Shown in pieces: positions 27,842 through 36,021 of a stretch of DNA of 64,000 nt. Where the stretch lies: positions 1 to 64,000 of the forward strand of contig CADBJR010000014.1 in assembly GCA_902795065.1 (NCBI GenBank), written 5' to 3'. Position 1 is the stretch's first letter. The number at the start of each line of letters is the position of its first letter. The translations under genes and the position numbers were made by a program. This DNA is from an uncultured Coriobacteriaceae bacterium. Its GTDB lineage: Bacteria; Actinomycetota; Coriobacteriia; Coriobacteriales; Atopobiaceae. The notes below the pieces were generated by a model. The model was not told the DNA's origin. It saw nothing but the letters and a program-made list of their open reading frames with translations, and did no database searches.

Positions 27842-28492
27842 ATGTCCCGGCCTCTGAGAGATGACGATAACGCCATCAATTATCTGAATCATCCTCATCC
27901 CAACCCGATGAGGTTTTATGAAATGGATGATCCTATGTCGCAGAATAAGCCCGATTCCCCAAAGCATGCTGTCGGCTTCCTCCGCTACTGCTCATTTTCT
28001 CTCCTCTTTGGCGCTGCGTTCAGCGCCTTGTTCATTGCACTCCCACTGATTGTCGTAATCGTTCAGACCCTAAACGGTTCCTTAGATCCGAGCGAGGCGG
28101 GGTCCGACTTTTTGTCCATGCTTTCGGGCTTCGCCGAAATGACGCTTGGCTTTTTCGCCATCTCCCTACCAGTCGTCATCTACAACTACGTCGTATACGA
28201 AGTGAACTGCGGTATCCGTCGTGCCTTCCTCGCCAAACCAGGAGCAAAGGTGGTGAGCACAGAACCCATTGCCTCTTCTATCGGTGAACAAGGCAGCCTG
28301 AAGGTGAGCTTCTCAGACGGTACATATTACAGATCATCCTTTGGCAGACTGAAAAAGTATGTTTTCCGAAAGAACACTGTCGAATACGGCGAACATGACC
28401 TGAAAGACATGGTTCGCACTGCCGAGACGGCCCATTATGAGCTGCTACGGAAGAGAGGACTTGTAGATGGCGACACCCCCGAAAAGAACTAG
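27842..28492 (+). CDS. Small membrane protein, unknown function
   Basis: About 216 residues, with two or three membrane segments (about 44-75 with FSLLFGAAFSALFIALPLIVVIV, and about 100-122). A C-terminal cytosolic tail of ~90 residues contains GSLKVSFSDGTYYRSSFG. The start is uncertain: ATG at 27842 has GGAAG before it, but an internal Met (MSQNK) would leave a more usual N-terminus. I do not recognise the family. The tail resembles that of the next gene product, so the two may be diverged paralogues. Confidence 0.65.
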   Translation: MSRPLRDDDNAINYLNHPHPNPMRFYEMDDPMSQNKPDSPKHAVGFLRYCSFSLLFGAAFSALFIALPLIVVIVQTLNGSLDPSEAGSDFLSMLSGFAEMTLGFFAISLPVVIYNYVVYEVNCGIRRAFLAKPGAKVVSTEPIASSIGEQGSLKVSFSDGTYYRSSFGRLKKYVFRKNTVEYGEHDLKDMVRTAETAHYELLRKRGLVDGDTPEKN

Positions 28493-28584
28493 CGGAAAGG
28501 ATGAATGAGATAAGCTATTGCAAGGCAGTTTTAACTGTCGATCATTTTGTCGAATACAAGTCAATTCCGTGATTCTAGCGCGGA

Positions 28585-28980
28585 TTGTCGGAAAGCGAAA
28601 AGACGGATATGGGATCTACCGTGGCTGCAATCTTGGTTGTCCTTTGGCTTTGTTACGCGCTTTTTTGGAATATCCAAGTCTTCATCGAAGAGTCATTTGA
28701 TCATTGGGGCTGGAATGATGGTGCTAGACCTGATGCCAATGCAACCATAATAGGCTTCGATTCCGAGACTGTTAAGAACAGGAAGAACAGAGCAAAACTC
28801 AAAACCACCGTTACCTTTTCGGACGGCTTTTGGTTCTATACACATGAAACCAATCGTAAGAATGGGGTTTTCAGCTATACGATCAGCGTTGACGAAGAAC
28901 TTGCAAAGACAATCATAAAGAGAGCAATCGCAGCGCATAAGGATGCCGTAGTTCATACGGGTTCAAAAGTCAGGAAATAG
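28585..28980 (+). CDS. Small single-pass membrane protein, paralogue of preceding gene
   Basis: About 131 residues with one N-terminal membrane segment (STVAAILVVLWLCYALFW) and a tail with KTTVTFSDGFWFYTHETN. This F-S-D-G strand followed by a helix ending in IAAHKDAVV parallels VSFSDG and TAETAHYELL in the preceding protein. The start may be TTG 28585 or ATG 28609; neither has a good ribosome site. Function unknown. Confidence 0.6.
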   Translation: MSESEKTDMGSTVAAILVVLWLCYALFWNIQVFIEESFDHWGWNDGARPDANATIIGFDSETVKNRKNRAKLKTTVTFSDGFWFYTHETNRKNGVFSYTISVDEELAKTIIKRAIAAHKDAVVHTGSKVRK

Positions 28981-29226
28981 GGCGACTAGAAATGGCTGCT
29001 ACGGAGCAAGCTCGTAGCCAGGTTTTCCAACGACAGACATTCTCGATTGGTTCTCGGTGTTCGCAGCCATCCAAGAAAGCCGATTCATGAGAACGGACAA
29101 GACCTAGTCAAACAAGTAGGCTGGTACCTATTCGTCACATACAACCCGCCGCTCTCTCCCAGCAGTACAATGAGAACGCTCTTCGACCTATTCGTTGCAA
29201 TCTGAAAGCCATCATAGGAGCGTACC

Positions 29227-32200
29227 TTGAGCCCTCTCGAACTGCTGCTGGTAGTTGCTATCTGCGCTTTTCTCGCTCTGAGGGCAGGACGCAAGCAGCA
29301 TGCAGCAGCAGAGAACGAGCGGCTCAAAGAAGCGAATGACCGGCTCAAAGCACTCTCACCCAACATCCTGAATCTGCATGCACAAATTGCCGATCTGGAA
29401 TCATTCGACAGCGGGTACCTCATGAAGAAGCACTGGGACACAGTACTCGCATTCGCGACACCGATCCTAACCGCGCTGAAGCAAATTCCAAAAGAAGTTA
29501 TCGATGCAAGCGAATATGCCGAACAGATCGCATACGTTACCGAACGATGCAATGACCCGTCCTTTCGTGAGAAAAGAAACGAACGCTACAAAGCACATGA
29601 GCTGGAACTGTGCGACGTCCTGTTCTCCGACGTAGACGGTGGCAAGTCCCTCGACCCGCAGCAGCGGGACGCTATTGTCACCGATGAGTACAGCAACCTC
29701 GTCATAGCCGGCGCAGGCAGCGGAAAGACATCAGTCGTCGTTGGCAAGGTAAAGTACCTTGTGGAGCGATGGGGCATCAATCCCTCGGAGATCTTGGTCA
29801 CCTCTTTCACCCGCGCGTCGGTCGATGACCTGAAAACCAGGATCGAAGCCAGCGGAGTGAAGGGTGTATCTGCGAGGACGTTCCACTCCCTAGGACTCCG
29901 CGTCCTCGGAAACGAATACGCTGTAGCGCCCGACAACGCTCTCAGCAAGCACGTCACGTCCTACCTGAGAAGTAAACTAGCCTCCAACCCAGTGCAAGCT
30001 GCCGCCTTCCTCGAGTTCTTCGGCTTGTGGAGTCTCACCCCAGATGAAAACCTCAGCTCAGGTGAAGCCGAGACAAGGATGAGGCTCCTCAAGGCCCAGG
30101 ATATGCGCACGCTCAAAGGCCTGATTCAGGAAACAAGCCATCAAGGCGACTTGGAGACCTTCCATGGGGAACGGGTCAAGAGCACCGAGGAGCTCATGAT
30201 TGCCAACTTCCTGTTCCTCAACGGAGTCGAGTACGAGTACGAGAAACCCTACGACCATGCCATCCCAGAAGGGTTGGAAGACAATAGCCGCAGAGCATAC
30301 CAACCAGACTTCTACCTTTCCGACTACGACATCTGGCTCGAGCACTTCGGTGTCGACAAGAACGGACGCGTGCCCTGGATTAAAACGCGCGTCGAGGAAC
30401 AGCGCTACCTTGATGGCATCAAGTGGAAGAGGGACGTCCACAGGGCATGCGGGACGAGGCTCATCGAGAGCTACTCTTGGTGGAACAAGGATCAGGACCT
30501 GCTGAACAGGATCGAGAGGTTGCTCGTCGATAACGGCGTTGTGCTTGAAAACGACCCTGAGAGGAACGCTAAGATCTGCGGAGATCTGCTGCGAGATGAT
30601 AGGTTCTTCAGCTCCATGACGCAGCTCATCTCGACGTTCATCTCGCTGGTCAAGTCAAGCAACAAAACCGCCCCAGAGGTCGACGACGCCGCGCGCGAGG
30701 CGTATAAGGGCAACGGAACCATGTGGCGACGCTACGATCTCTTCACGAGATTCACCTGGCCGATCATGAAGTCATACCAAGAGTCGCTCGCTAACGCCCC
30801 GAAGCCGATGGTCGACTTCGACGATATGATCAACCTGGCTGCTGCCCGAATCCGCAACGAAGGGTACGACCACCCCTACCGCTACATCATCGTCGACGAG
30901 TATCAGGACATCTCCCTTAGCCGCTTCGGCCTGCTCTCCGCCATCCGCGACGCTACCGGAGCCAAGCTCATGTGCGTCGGAGACGATTGGCAAGCAATCT
31001 ACCGCTTCGCCGGCAGCGACGTAACGCTGTTCACCAACTTCGGAAAGCTCGTCGGCTACCACGAGGAGATGCGCATCGAGCGCACGTACCGCAACTCCCA
31101 GATACTCGTTGATGTGGCGAGCCGCTTCGTTCTCAAGAACCCCGACCAGATGAGCAAGAAGGTCAAGTCCATGGCACCCGCCTTGGATCGTCCGCCGATA
31201 TCTGCCATCTCGCTTGCCGACCAAAGGGCTGCATTCACGTTCGCGCTCAACGACCTGCTTGCCTCTTCGGGCAGTGGCGGTGAGATCAAGGTTTTGGGCA
31301 GGAACAGGCATGACCTCGAGCGGATCTTCCCCAAGTTGGAGCCAACGGAAGACTTCAGCTTCCGTGACCCGAAGAAGGGTGTCTCTTCCGAGGAGAAGTT
31401 CGATAAGGTGATCGTGTACAAACCTTCTGGACGGGCATCCAAGGAAATAGGCTATATGACCGTCCATAAATCCAAGGGACTCCAAGCAGACAACGTCATC
31501 GTCATCGGCCTCGTCAACAGCCGTTACGGCTTCCCGAATATGGTCGCGGACGATCCGATTCTGGAGCTCCTGCTAGCTGACAGCGACAGGTATCCGTTCG
31601 CAGAGGAGCGGCGGCTCTTCTACGTGGCTCTCACGCGAACGAAGAACAGGGTCTGGCTGGTAACTGGCGATAACTCTGGCTACCCCGGCATCTCCATGTT
31701 CGTTGATGAACTCCGCCGCGAGAACGGGGGCGATTCATTCGCCTTCTACCGCAAGAAGGAGGAGGGCGAATCGGCAACATGTCCGCGCTGCGGTGGCGTA
31801 CTGCTGGAGAAGAGCGGTGAATACGGCAATTTCGTCGGATGCAGCAACTACCCCTTCTGCGACAAAACCTATCGCGACGTAAGAATCATCGCAGACAAGA
31901 AGAGGTGCCCAGAATGTGGCGGATGGCTCACAAGGCGAATCAACTCTGCCGATGGCAGCGAGTTCTTCGGCTGCTCCAACTACCCCACATACTGCCACTA
32001 CACGATGAACCTTGATGGATCGACCGGACAATCGATGAGGTATCTGTCGACAACCCAATGGGATGACTATGACGACGAAGACGAAGAAGACGACTACGAA
32101 TACACCTACCTCATGACCTCGGAGTCAGGCAGGCAAAGCCGAGACTCGTCACCGAGATGCCCGGAATGCGGAGCGTCGATGAGACTGATCTCGGGAAGAT

Positions 32201-32433
32201 ACGGAAAGTTCTATAGCTGCACAAACTACCCCTCGTGCGAAGGCAAGAGGAACCTCAGAGAATCGGGCAGCACTAGAGGGCGAGCACGCTATCGTCAATC
32301 AGGCTACGGATACTCAGCTCCCAAATGCCCGAAATGCGGGGCACCGATGGTTCTCCGCACAGGCAAGAACGGAAAGTTCTACGGCTGTTCGAAGTTTCCG
32401 TCTTGCAAGGGCACACGGGATTATCCCTCCTAA
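29227..32433 (+). CDS. UvrD-like SF1 helicase with nuclease-like insert and four zinc ribbons
   Basis: A 1068-residue protein from a TTG start. An N-terminal hydrophobic helix (ELLLVVAICAFLALRAG) and coiled coil (to ~125) are followed by UvrD/Rep motifs: Q motif LDPQQRDAI, Walker A GAGSGKTS near 161, VDEYQDIS, GDDWQAIYRFAGSD, TVHKSKGLQADNVIV and RRLFYVALTRTKN. Between motifs Ia and II an insert with YEYEKPYDH...YQPDFYLSDYDIWLEHFG resembles a PD-(D/E)XK nuclease. The C-terminus carries four topoisomerase-type C4 zinc ribbons (CPRCGG, CPECGG, CPECGA, CPKCGA) with an acidic linker. It probably unwinds DNA at damage or foreign DNA near the membrane; the exact role is unknown. It is single, with no operon partner. 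Confidence 0.85.
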   Translation: MSPLELLLVVAICAFLALRAGRKQHAAAENERLKEANDRLKALSPNILNLHAQIADLESFDSGYLMKKHWDTVLAFATPILTALKQIPKEVIDASEYAEQIAYVTERCNDPSFREKRNERYKAHELELCDVLFSDVDGGKSLDPQQRDAIVTDEYSNLVIAGAGSGKTSVVVGKVKYLVERWGINPSEILVTSFTRASVDDLKTRIEASGVKGVSARTFHSLGLRVLGNEYAVAPDNALSKHVTSYLRSKLASNPVQAAAFLEFFGLWSLTPDENLSSGEAETRMRLLKAQDMRTLKGLIQETSHQGDLETFHGERVKSTEELMIANFLFLNGVEYEYEKPYDHAIPEGLEDNSRRAYQPDFYLSDYDIWLEHFGVDKNGRVPWIKTRVEEQRYLDGIKWKRDVHRACGTRLIESYSWWNKDQDLLNRIERLLVDNGVVLENDPERNAKICGDLLRDDRFFSSMTQLISTFISLVKSSNKTAPEVDDAAREAYKGNGTMWRRYDLFTRFTWPIMKSYQESLANAPKPMVDFDDMINLAAARIRNEGYDHPYRYIIVDEYQDISLSRFGLLSAIRDATGAKLMCVGDDWQAIYRFAGSDVTLFTNFGKLVGYHEEMRIERTYRNSQILVDVASRFVLKNPDQMSKKVKSMAPALDRPPISAISLADQRAAFTFALNDLLASSGSGGEIKVLGRNRHDLERIFPKLEPTEDFSFRDPKKGVSSEEKFDKVIVYKPSGRASKEIGYMTVHKSKGLQADNVIVIGLVNSRYGFPNMVADDPILELLLADSDRYPFAEERRLFYVALTRTKNRVWLVTGDNSGYPGISMFVDELRRENGGDSFAFYRKKEEGESATCPRCGGVLLEKSGEYGNFVGCSNYPFCDKTYRDVRIIADKKRCPECGGWLTRRINSADGSEFFGCSNYPTYCHYTMNLDGSTGQSMRYLSTTQWDDYDDEDEEDDYEYTYLMTSESGRQSRDSSPRCPECGASMRLISGRYGKFYSCTNYPSCEGKRNLRESGSTRGRARYRQSGYGYSAPKCPKCGAPMVLRTGKNGKFYGCSKFPSCKGTRDYPS

Positions 32434-32488
32434 ACCCAATCGGTCCCTTTCTCCTCCGTTTGCTCCCGCATCCTCGCGAGCGCGTCCC
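32430..32488 (-). pseudogene. 3' relic of a receiver-domain gene
   Basis: Read on the minus strand this stretch ends in ALARMREQTEE plus eight residues and a stop. The end of the receiver gene at 34001 reads VLAKMRELTEE. About 30 of 34 bases match (32452-32485 against 34011-34044). It overlaps the stop of the DUF898 gene, and nothing of the remaining receiver domain is present. Confidence 0.45.
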
Positions 32489-32800
32489 TCACGCAAAGTG
32501 CGTGTGCGAGACCTTCCACTGCTTGAGCTTGATGCCTACCCAGAAGCCGTAGATGCCGACCGTCACGATAGTGAGCAGCAGCCAGCGGATCCACATGCCG
32601 AAGAGCTGCACCGCCGTGCCGTCGAACCACAGCCGATAGCCGTTGACCACCGTATGGTTGGTCTCCCAGCGGTAGATCATCGTGAACGCCCACGGAAAGC
32701 AGATGCCGAGGGTGAAAATCGTGATCAAAATGCCTCCGATATAGAGCCCGACCAGCTCGATAAGGCTTCCATCGAAATAGGACCCGTTGTTTTCGTACAT
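32489..32800 (-). CDS. DUF898-like membrane protein
   Basis: I choose the ATG at 32800, preceded by GGAGGCGTCAA, giving 103 residues. Three hydrophobic stretches are visible: LIELVGLYIGGILITIFTLGICFPWAF, the short QLFGMWIRWLLLTIVTVGIYGFW, and the segment between. The paired G-x2-P/G-W-A/V pattern and the RWETNHTVVNGYRLWFDG linker are typical of DUF898/YjgN-like inner-membrane proteins. Function unknown. It is followed at once by a receiver-domain relic. Confidence 0.75.
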   Translation of the reverse strand: MYENNGSYFDGSLIELVGLYIGGILITIFTLGICFPWAFTMIYRWETNHTVVNGYRLWFDGTAVQLFGMWIRWLLLTIVTVGIYGFWVGIKLKQWKVSHTHFA

Positions 32801-32973
32801 TTGACGCCTCCTGTGCATTGGGACATGCGTGCCAGCAATGAACAGCTTAGGCGTTGGGGTGGACAAAAAGCCTCATTGGCTGCCGCAAAACAAGGGACAC
32901 GTTTCCGCATTTCGCTCTCCCCTGGCTGCGGGCTGCGGCTAGGAGATACGCTGTCTTGACTGTCCTTGCTAGC

Positions 32974-33885
32974 TCACTTCGCCAGTGCCGCATCAAGCCG
33001 ATTCTTGATGGTCGACCCCCAAGCGGCTTCGGCGAGCTTCTTTCCCTCGTAGAGGACGGGCTGAATGAGGTTGACGATTTGGTAGTCCACGAGCCGTACC
33101 GTTGGCTTCTCATCCTGCGGAATCCTCAGTACAAATAGCATAAGCGCGTCGAAGTCCGGTCCCGTGAGCGGGTAGACGAGCTCGAATTTGCCGAGGATGT
33201 GGACGACGTACGACCCTTGGATCTTGCCCACGTAATAGTCGTCCGTGATCTCGGAGCACTGCGTGACAACGTAGTCGACGTCGTAGGCAAAGGTTTGTTC
33301 GAGTTTGAACAGTTCGATCTCGTCTCCCTCGTCTGTCCGAGCGGTGATTCTCAGGTTGTTGCTGCAACGGTCCGGGCCAGTGTACGTCTCGCTCTCAAAG
33401 AAGACGTCCTCGCGTTCCATGTAGAAGTCGTACCCACCCGAGGAAAGGAAGGGCTTGAGCAGGGGAGCGAACACCTCGCCTGGAAGGAACGGCGCGATCA
33501 TCTCCGTGCGCTTTGCGGGGTCATCCTCGTCGCAGATGGTGGCGAACTGCGTCGTGCCCAGGGCGAACTCGAGGCCCTCGGGCATCTCGGACCGATCGAG
33601 CAGCACAGGGATGATCTTGCGACCCTTTGCGATGGCGTAGTTGATCTCCGACCTCACGTAAGGAGAGGACATGGAGGTCGCGCTCAGGAACACGATGAAG
33701 CACGAGCACTCCTTGATGTGCCTGGCGAGGTCGTCGTTCCACGAGTCACCGGGAGTGAGGCCCTCGTCATACCAGATCCGGCACATCTTGCGCTTCAGGC
33801 CAATGACGATTTGCTCGACTTCAGACCAGTCCGCATGCGCGTAGGACACGAAGACGAATGGGTCTTTGCCAGAGTACGCGATCAT
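32974..33885 (-). CDS. TIR-domain protein
   Basis: A 303-residue protein with an N-terminal TIR_2 domain: FVFVSYAHADWSEVEQIV (box 1), CRIWYDEGLTPGDSWNDDLARHIKECSCFIVFLS, and SSPYVRSEINYAIAKGRKIIPVLL, whose Glu is the expected NADase catalytic residue. The C-terminal ~150 residues are an unrecognised beta-rich domain (YVVHILGKFELVYPL). Bacterial TIR proteins often deplete NAD or make signal nucleotides in phage defence. There is no neighbouring partner such as ThsA, so it would be a single-gene effector. The ATG at 33885 follows GGGAG. The role is inferred from the family. Confidence 0.85.
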   Translation of the reverse strand: MIAYSGKDPFVFVSYAHADWSEVEQIVIGLKRKMCRIWYDEGLTPGDSWNDDLARHIKECSCFIVFLSATSMSSPYVRSEINYAIAKGRKIIPVLLDRSEMPEGLEFALGTTQFATICDEDDPAKRTEMIAPFLPGEVFAPLLKPFLSSGGYDFYMEREDVFFESETYTGPDRCSNNLRITARTDEGDEIELFKLEQTFAYDVDYVVTQCSEITDDYYVGKIQGSYVVHILGKFELVYPLTGPDFDALMLFVLRIPQDEKPTVRLVDYQIVNLIQPVLYEGKKLAEAAWGSTIKNRLDAALAK

Positions 33886-33960
33886 GGAAGCTCCCTCTAC
33901 GAGGATTGCCGTTCAGCTTCGATTCTCTGACAAATGGCTGGCTCCATCAACGCTGATGAG

Positions 33961-33990
33961 TCAAAGGGACAGGTTTGCTGACAGGTTTTG
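33961..33990. repeat. GGGACAGGTT-type dispersed repeat
   Basis: AAAGGGACAGGTTTGCTGAC and the following CAGGTTTTG belong to a family seen at five or more intergenic sites in this window (50062, 52001, 56601, 58024, and a relative at 60102). This copy lies between the TIR gene and the receiver gene. Confidence 0.6.
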
Positions 33991-34000
33991 AACCTCGCCC

Positions 34001-34372
34001 CTACTCCTCCGTAAGCTCCCGCATCTTCGCGAGCACGGCTCTCTTATCGTACGGCTTCATGAACCAGTCCGCAGCTCCGAGGTTGATCGCCTCGATGACC
34101 TTGCTCTGCATCCCGAAGCCGCTGGCCATGATGATGAAGGCATCCGGGTCGTCCTCCAGGATCATCCGCGCGCCTTCGATACCGTCGACGCCGGGCATGT
34201 CGATGTCCATGATGACGAAGTCCGGGAGCGCCTCGAAGTACAGGTCTGCGCCGCTTTCCCCGTCCGCGGCCTCGCCGATGCACTCGAATCCGCCTTCGGC
34301 GAGGATCGCCTTGATCGCCTCGCGCTGATCCTCTCTGTCGTCCACCACGATGTAGTCGTATTCAGCTTCCAT
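34001..34372 (-). CDS. Stand-alone CheY-like receiver protein
   Basis: I choose ATG 34372, since the upstream in-frame part does not look coding, giving 123 residues. It is one receiver domain: VVDDREDQREAIKAIL (acidic pair), DFVIMDIDMPGVDG with the phospho-acceptor Asp, IIMASGFG with the switch Ser, and WFMKPYDKRAV with the conserved Lys-Pro. There is no output domain, as in CheY or Spo0F, so it would act by protein contact. No histidine kinase is in the window. Confidence 0.88.
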   Translation of the reverse strand: MEAEYDYIVVDDREDQREAIKAILAEGGFECIGEAADGESGADLYFEALPDFVIMDIDMPGVDGIEGARMILEDDPDAFIIMASGFGMQSKVIEAINLGAADWFMKPYDKRAVLAKMRELTEE

Positions 34373-34560
34373 CTCGCGCTCCCTGCTCGCGGCTGTCTGT
34401 CTTATCCACCATGCAACCCCACCCTGCCAGCAAACCTCTTCGATCGACGAGCCTCTGACCTGCGGAAATGCAAAAGACTCGTAGTTCTCACGAGACTTAT
34501 GTGGTAACCAAACAGGTATGTGGTGACACATCTGTAGGAAAACCATTCCCTGCGAGGGCG

Positions 34561-35805
34561 TTATCCAAGCCCCAGCTCGTTTCGGGCAACGTCCGACAGC
34601 TCAAACAGCAGCGGTCTTTTCCTCGATACTTCAACTAGTCCCATTTCCTCGAGCCTGGACAGATGCTTGCGCGTTTGCTGGGTACCCAAACTCACATGCT
34701 GCGCAATCTCTTCAAGCGACGCCTGAGGAAACAGGGCAAACAGGTCAAACTGTCCGAGCATATAGATGATTTCCCGTCCGGCTTTTCCAAGCTTCGCCGT
34801 AGCAGACAGATTGATTAACCGATCGCCCATAGCACCGAACTGTCCGAGCTTAACATCGAGCTCGTCGAGAAGTCGCTCTTGAGCCACCCTGATGAACTCG
34901 AGCATTTTCATGACGAACATCGTCAACTCCCCATGGTTGAGCGGATGCTCGGTGTCCTTGAATGCTGTGTAGTACGCGCTCTTGTTCTCCGCGATAGTCT
35001 TCGAAAGGGACAGTGTTGTAAGCATGGAGAGGGGTTTGCTCAGATACAGGGCGAGTAGATAACGGCCCGTGCGGCCATTGCCGTCGTAGAACGGGTGAAT
35101 GAATTCGAAAACATAGTGGGCGATGATTGCACTGTACATCTCGGGAACGTCCGAAGAATCCACGAGAGCGATCATTTTATCGAGCAGCTCGATGATCTTC
35201 TCCTCGGGCATCACGCCCTCGTGCAGGGTTTTCCCGCCCTGCCCGATGACCTCGACCTGATGAGCCCTGAAGAGCACCCCGTCGAGCTTGTTTTCGCCCA
35301 GCTGCTCTCCTGCCATAAGCTGGTCGTAGATTGCCCGGATTTCCTTCGCGGTCTCTGGTCTGCGATCATTGGGATCGCTTAGGCCGAGGTACATGCGAGT
35401 AAGCTCGGAGAATCTCCGTCCCGCACTCTTTCCATGAGGCGATGTTGCGGTACGCACGCTGCCCGCAAGAAGATCGTTGATTTGTTTGCGCGTACTATGG
35501 ACGCCTTCGAGCTCGTTCGTACTCACGACCTCGTCGATGACCAAGCTGCGTAGCATCGCGGCATGTGCCACGGGAGGCAGTTGTCGCAGGCGTGCTGACA
35601 CCACGCGCTCCACGCGGAGGATTTTCTCGTTAATCACGGATAGCTCACGCGGAACAGCCAGGAACAGCTCTCCGTGGTCAGAATCGATTCCCGTTTTGAA
35701 GGTCGATTCTGCATTGAAGCGCTCGCGTGCCAGCTGCTCGTTTCGCTCGAAACGTTCGCCTGAGGCGTCTGTATAGAAAAGCTTGGCGAGAGACTGGTAC
35801 GCCAT
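34561..35805 (-). CDS. Class II Fic-domain protein with winged helix
   Basis: ATG 35805 with AAAGGACC gives 414 residues. The Fic motif HPFYDGNGRTGR is at 237-248. STNELEG in VVSTNELEGVHSTRKQ is the N-terminal inhibitory helix motif (S/T-x3-E-G) of class II Fic enzymes, which block their own AMP-transferase. An N-terminal DUF4172-like part precedes it and a winged-helix domain (LEEIAQHVSLGTQQTRKHLSRLEEMGLVEV) follows. Such proteins AMPylate unknown targets and may regulate transcription. The gene is flanked by AT-rich sequence and looks acquired. There is no antitoxin gene, consistent with built-in inhibition. Confidence 0.9.
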   Translation of the reverse strand: MAYQSLAKLFYTDASGERFERNEQLARERFNAESTFKTGIDSDHGELFLAVPRELSVINEKILRVERVVSARLRQLPPVAHAAMLRSLVIDEVVSTNELEGVHSTRKQINDLLAGSVRTATSPHGKSAGRRFSELTRMYLGLSDPNDRRPETAKEIRAIYDQLMAGEQLGENKLDGVLFRAHQVEVIGQGGKTLHEGVMPEEKIIELLDKMIALVDSSDVPEMYSAIIAHYVFEFIHPFYDGNGRTGRYLLALYLSKPLSMLTTLSLSKTIAENKSAYYTAFKDTEHPLNHGELTMFVMKMLEFIRVAQERLLDELDVKLGQFGAMGDRLINLSATAKLGKAGREIIYMLGQFDLFALFPQASLEEIAQHVSLGTQQTRKHLSRLEEMGLVEVSRKRPLLFELSDVARNELGLG

Positions 35806-35937
35806 CTTTATGGTCCTTTCAGTTTGTTTTATGAGATTATATGTCATTTTGCTGCCTATTATTTATATTATTTGCAAATTTAGATAAATAACTATGTCAA
35901 ACAGATCGGTTTATTGAGAGCATTTACCGAAGAGGAG

Positions 35938-36014
35938 CGGCTGATTGTTGATCGGACCAACAATCAGCCGTACCAAGAATCTCGGTGACAAAACTCCTCG
36001 TAGGACTTTTGTCA
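35938..36014. repeat. Two adjacent hairpins between Fic and M24 genes
   Basis: Hairpin 1 is a perfect 13-bp stem (35938-35950 and 35958-35970, 7-nt loop). Hairpin 2 (35986-35998 and 36002-36014) has 12 of 13 pairs and a 3-nt loop, with A and T runs inside its stem. Hairpin 2 starts 8 nt downstream of the M24 peptidase stop (minus strand) and probably serves as its terminator; hairpin 1 lies behind it. Confidence 0.5.
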
Positions 36015-36021
36015 ACTTCCC

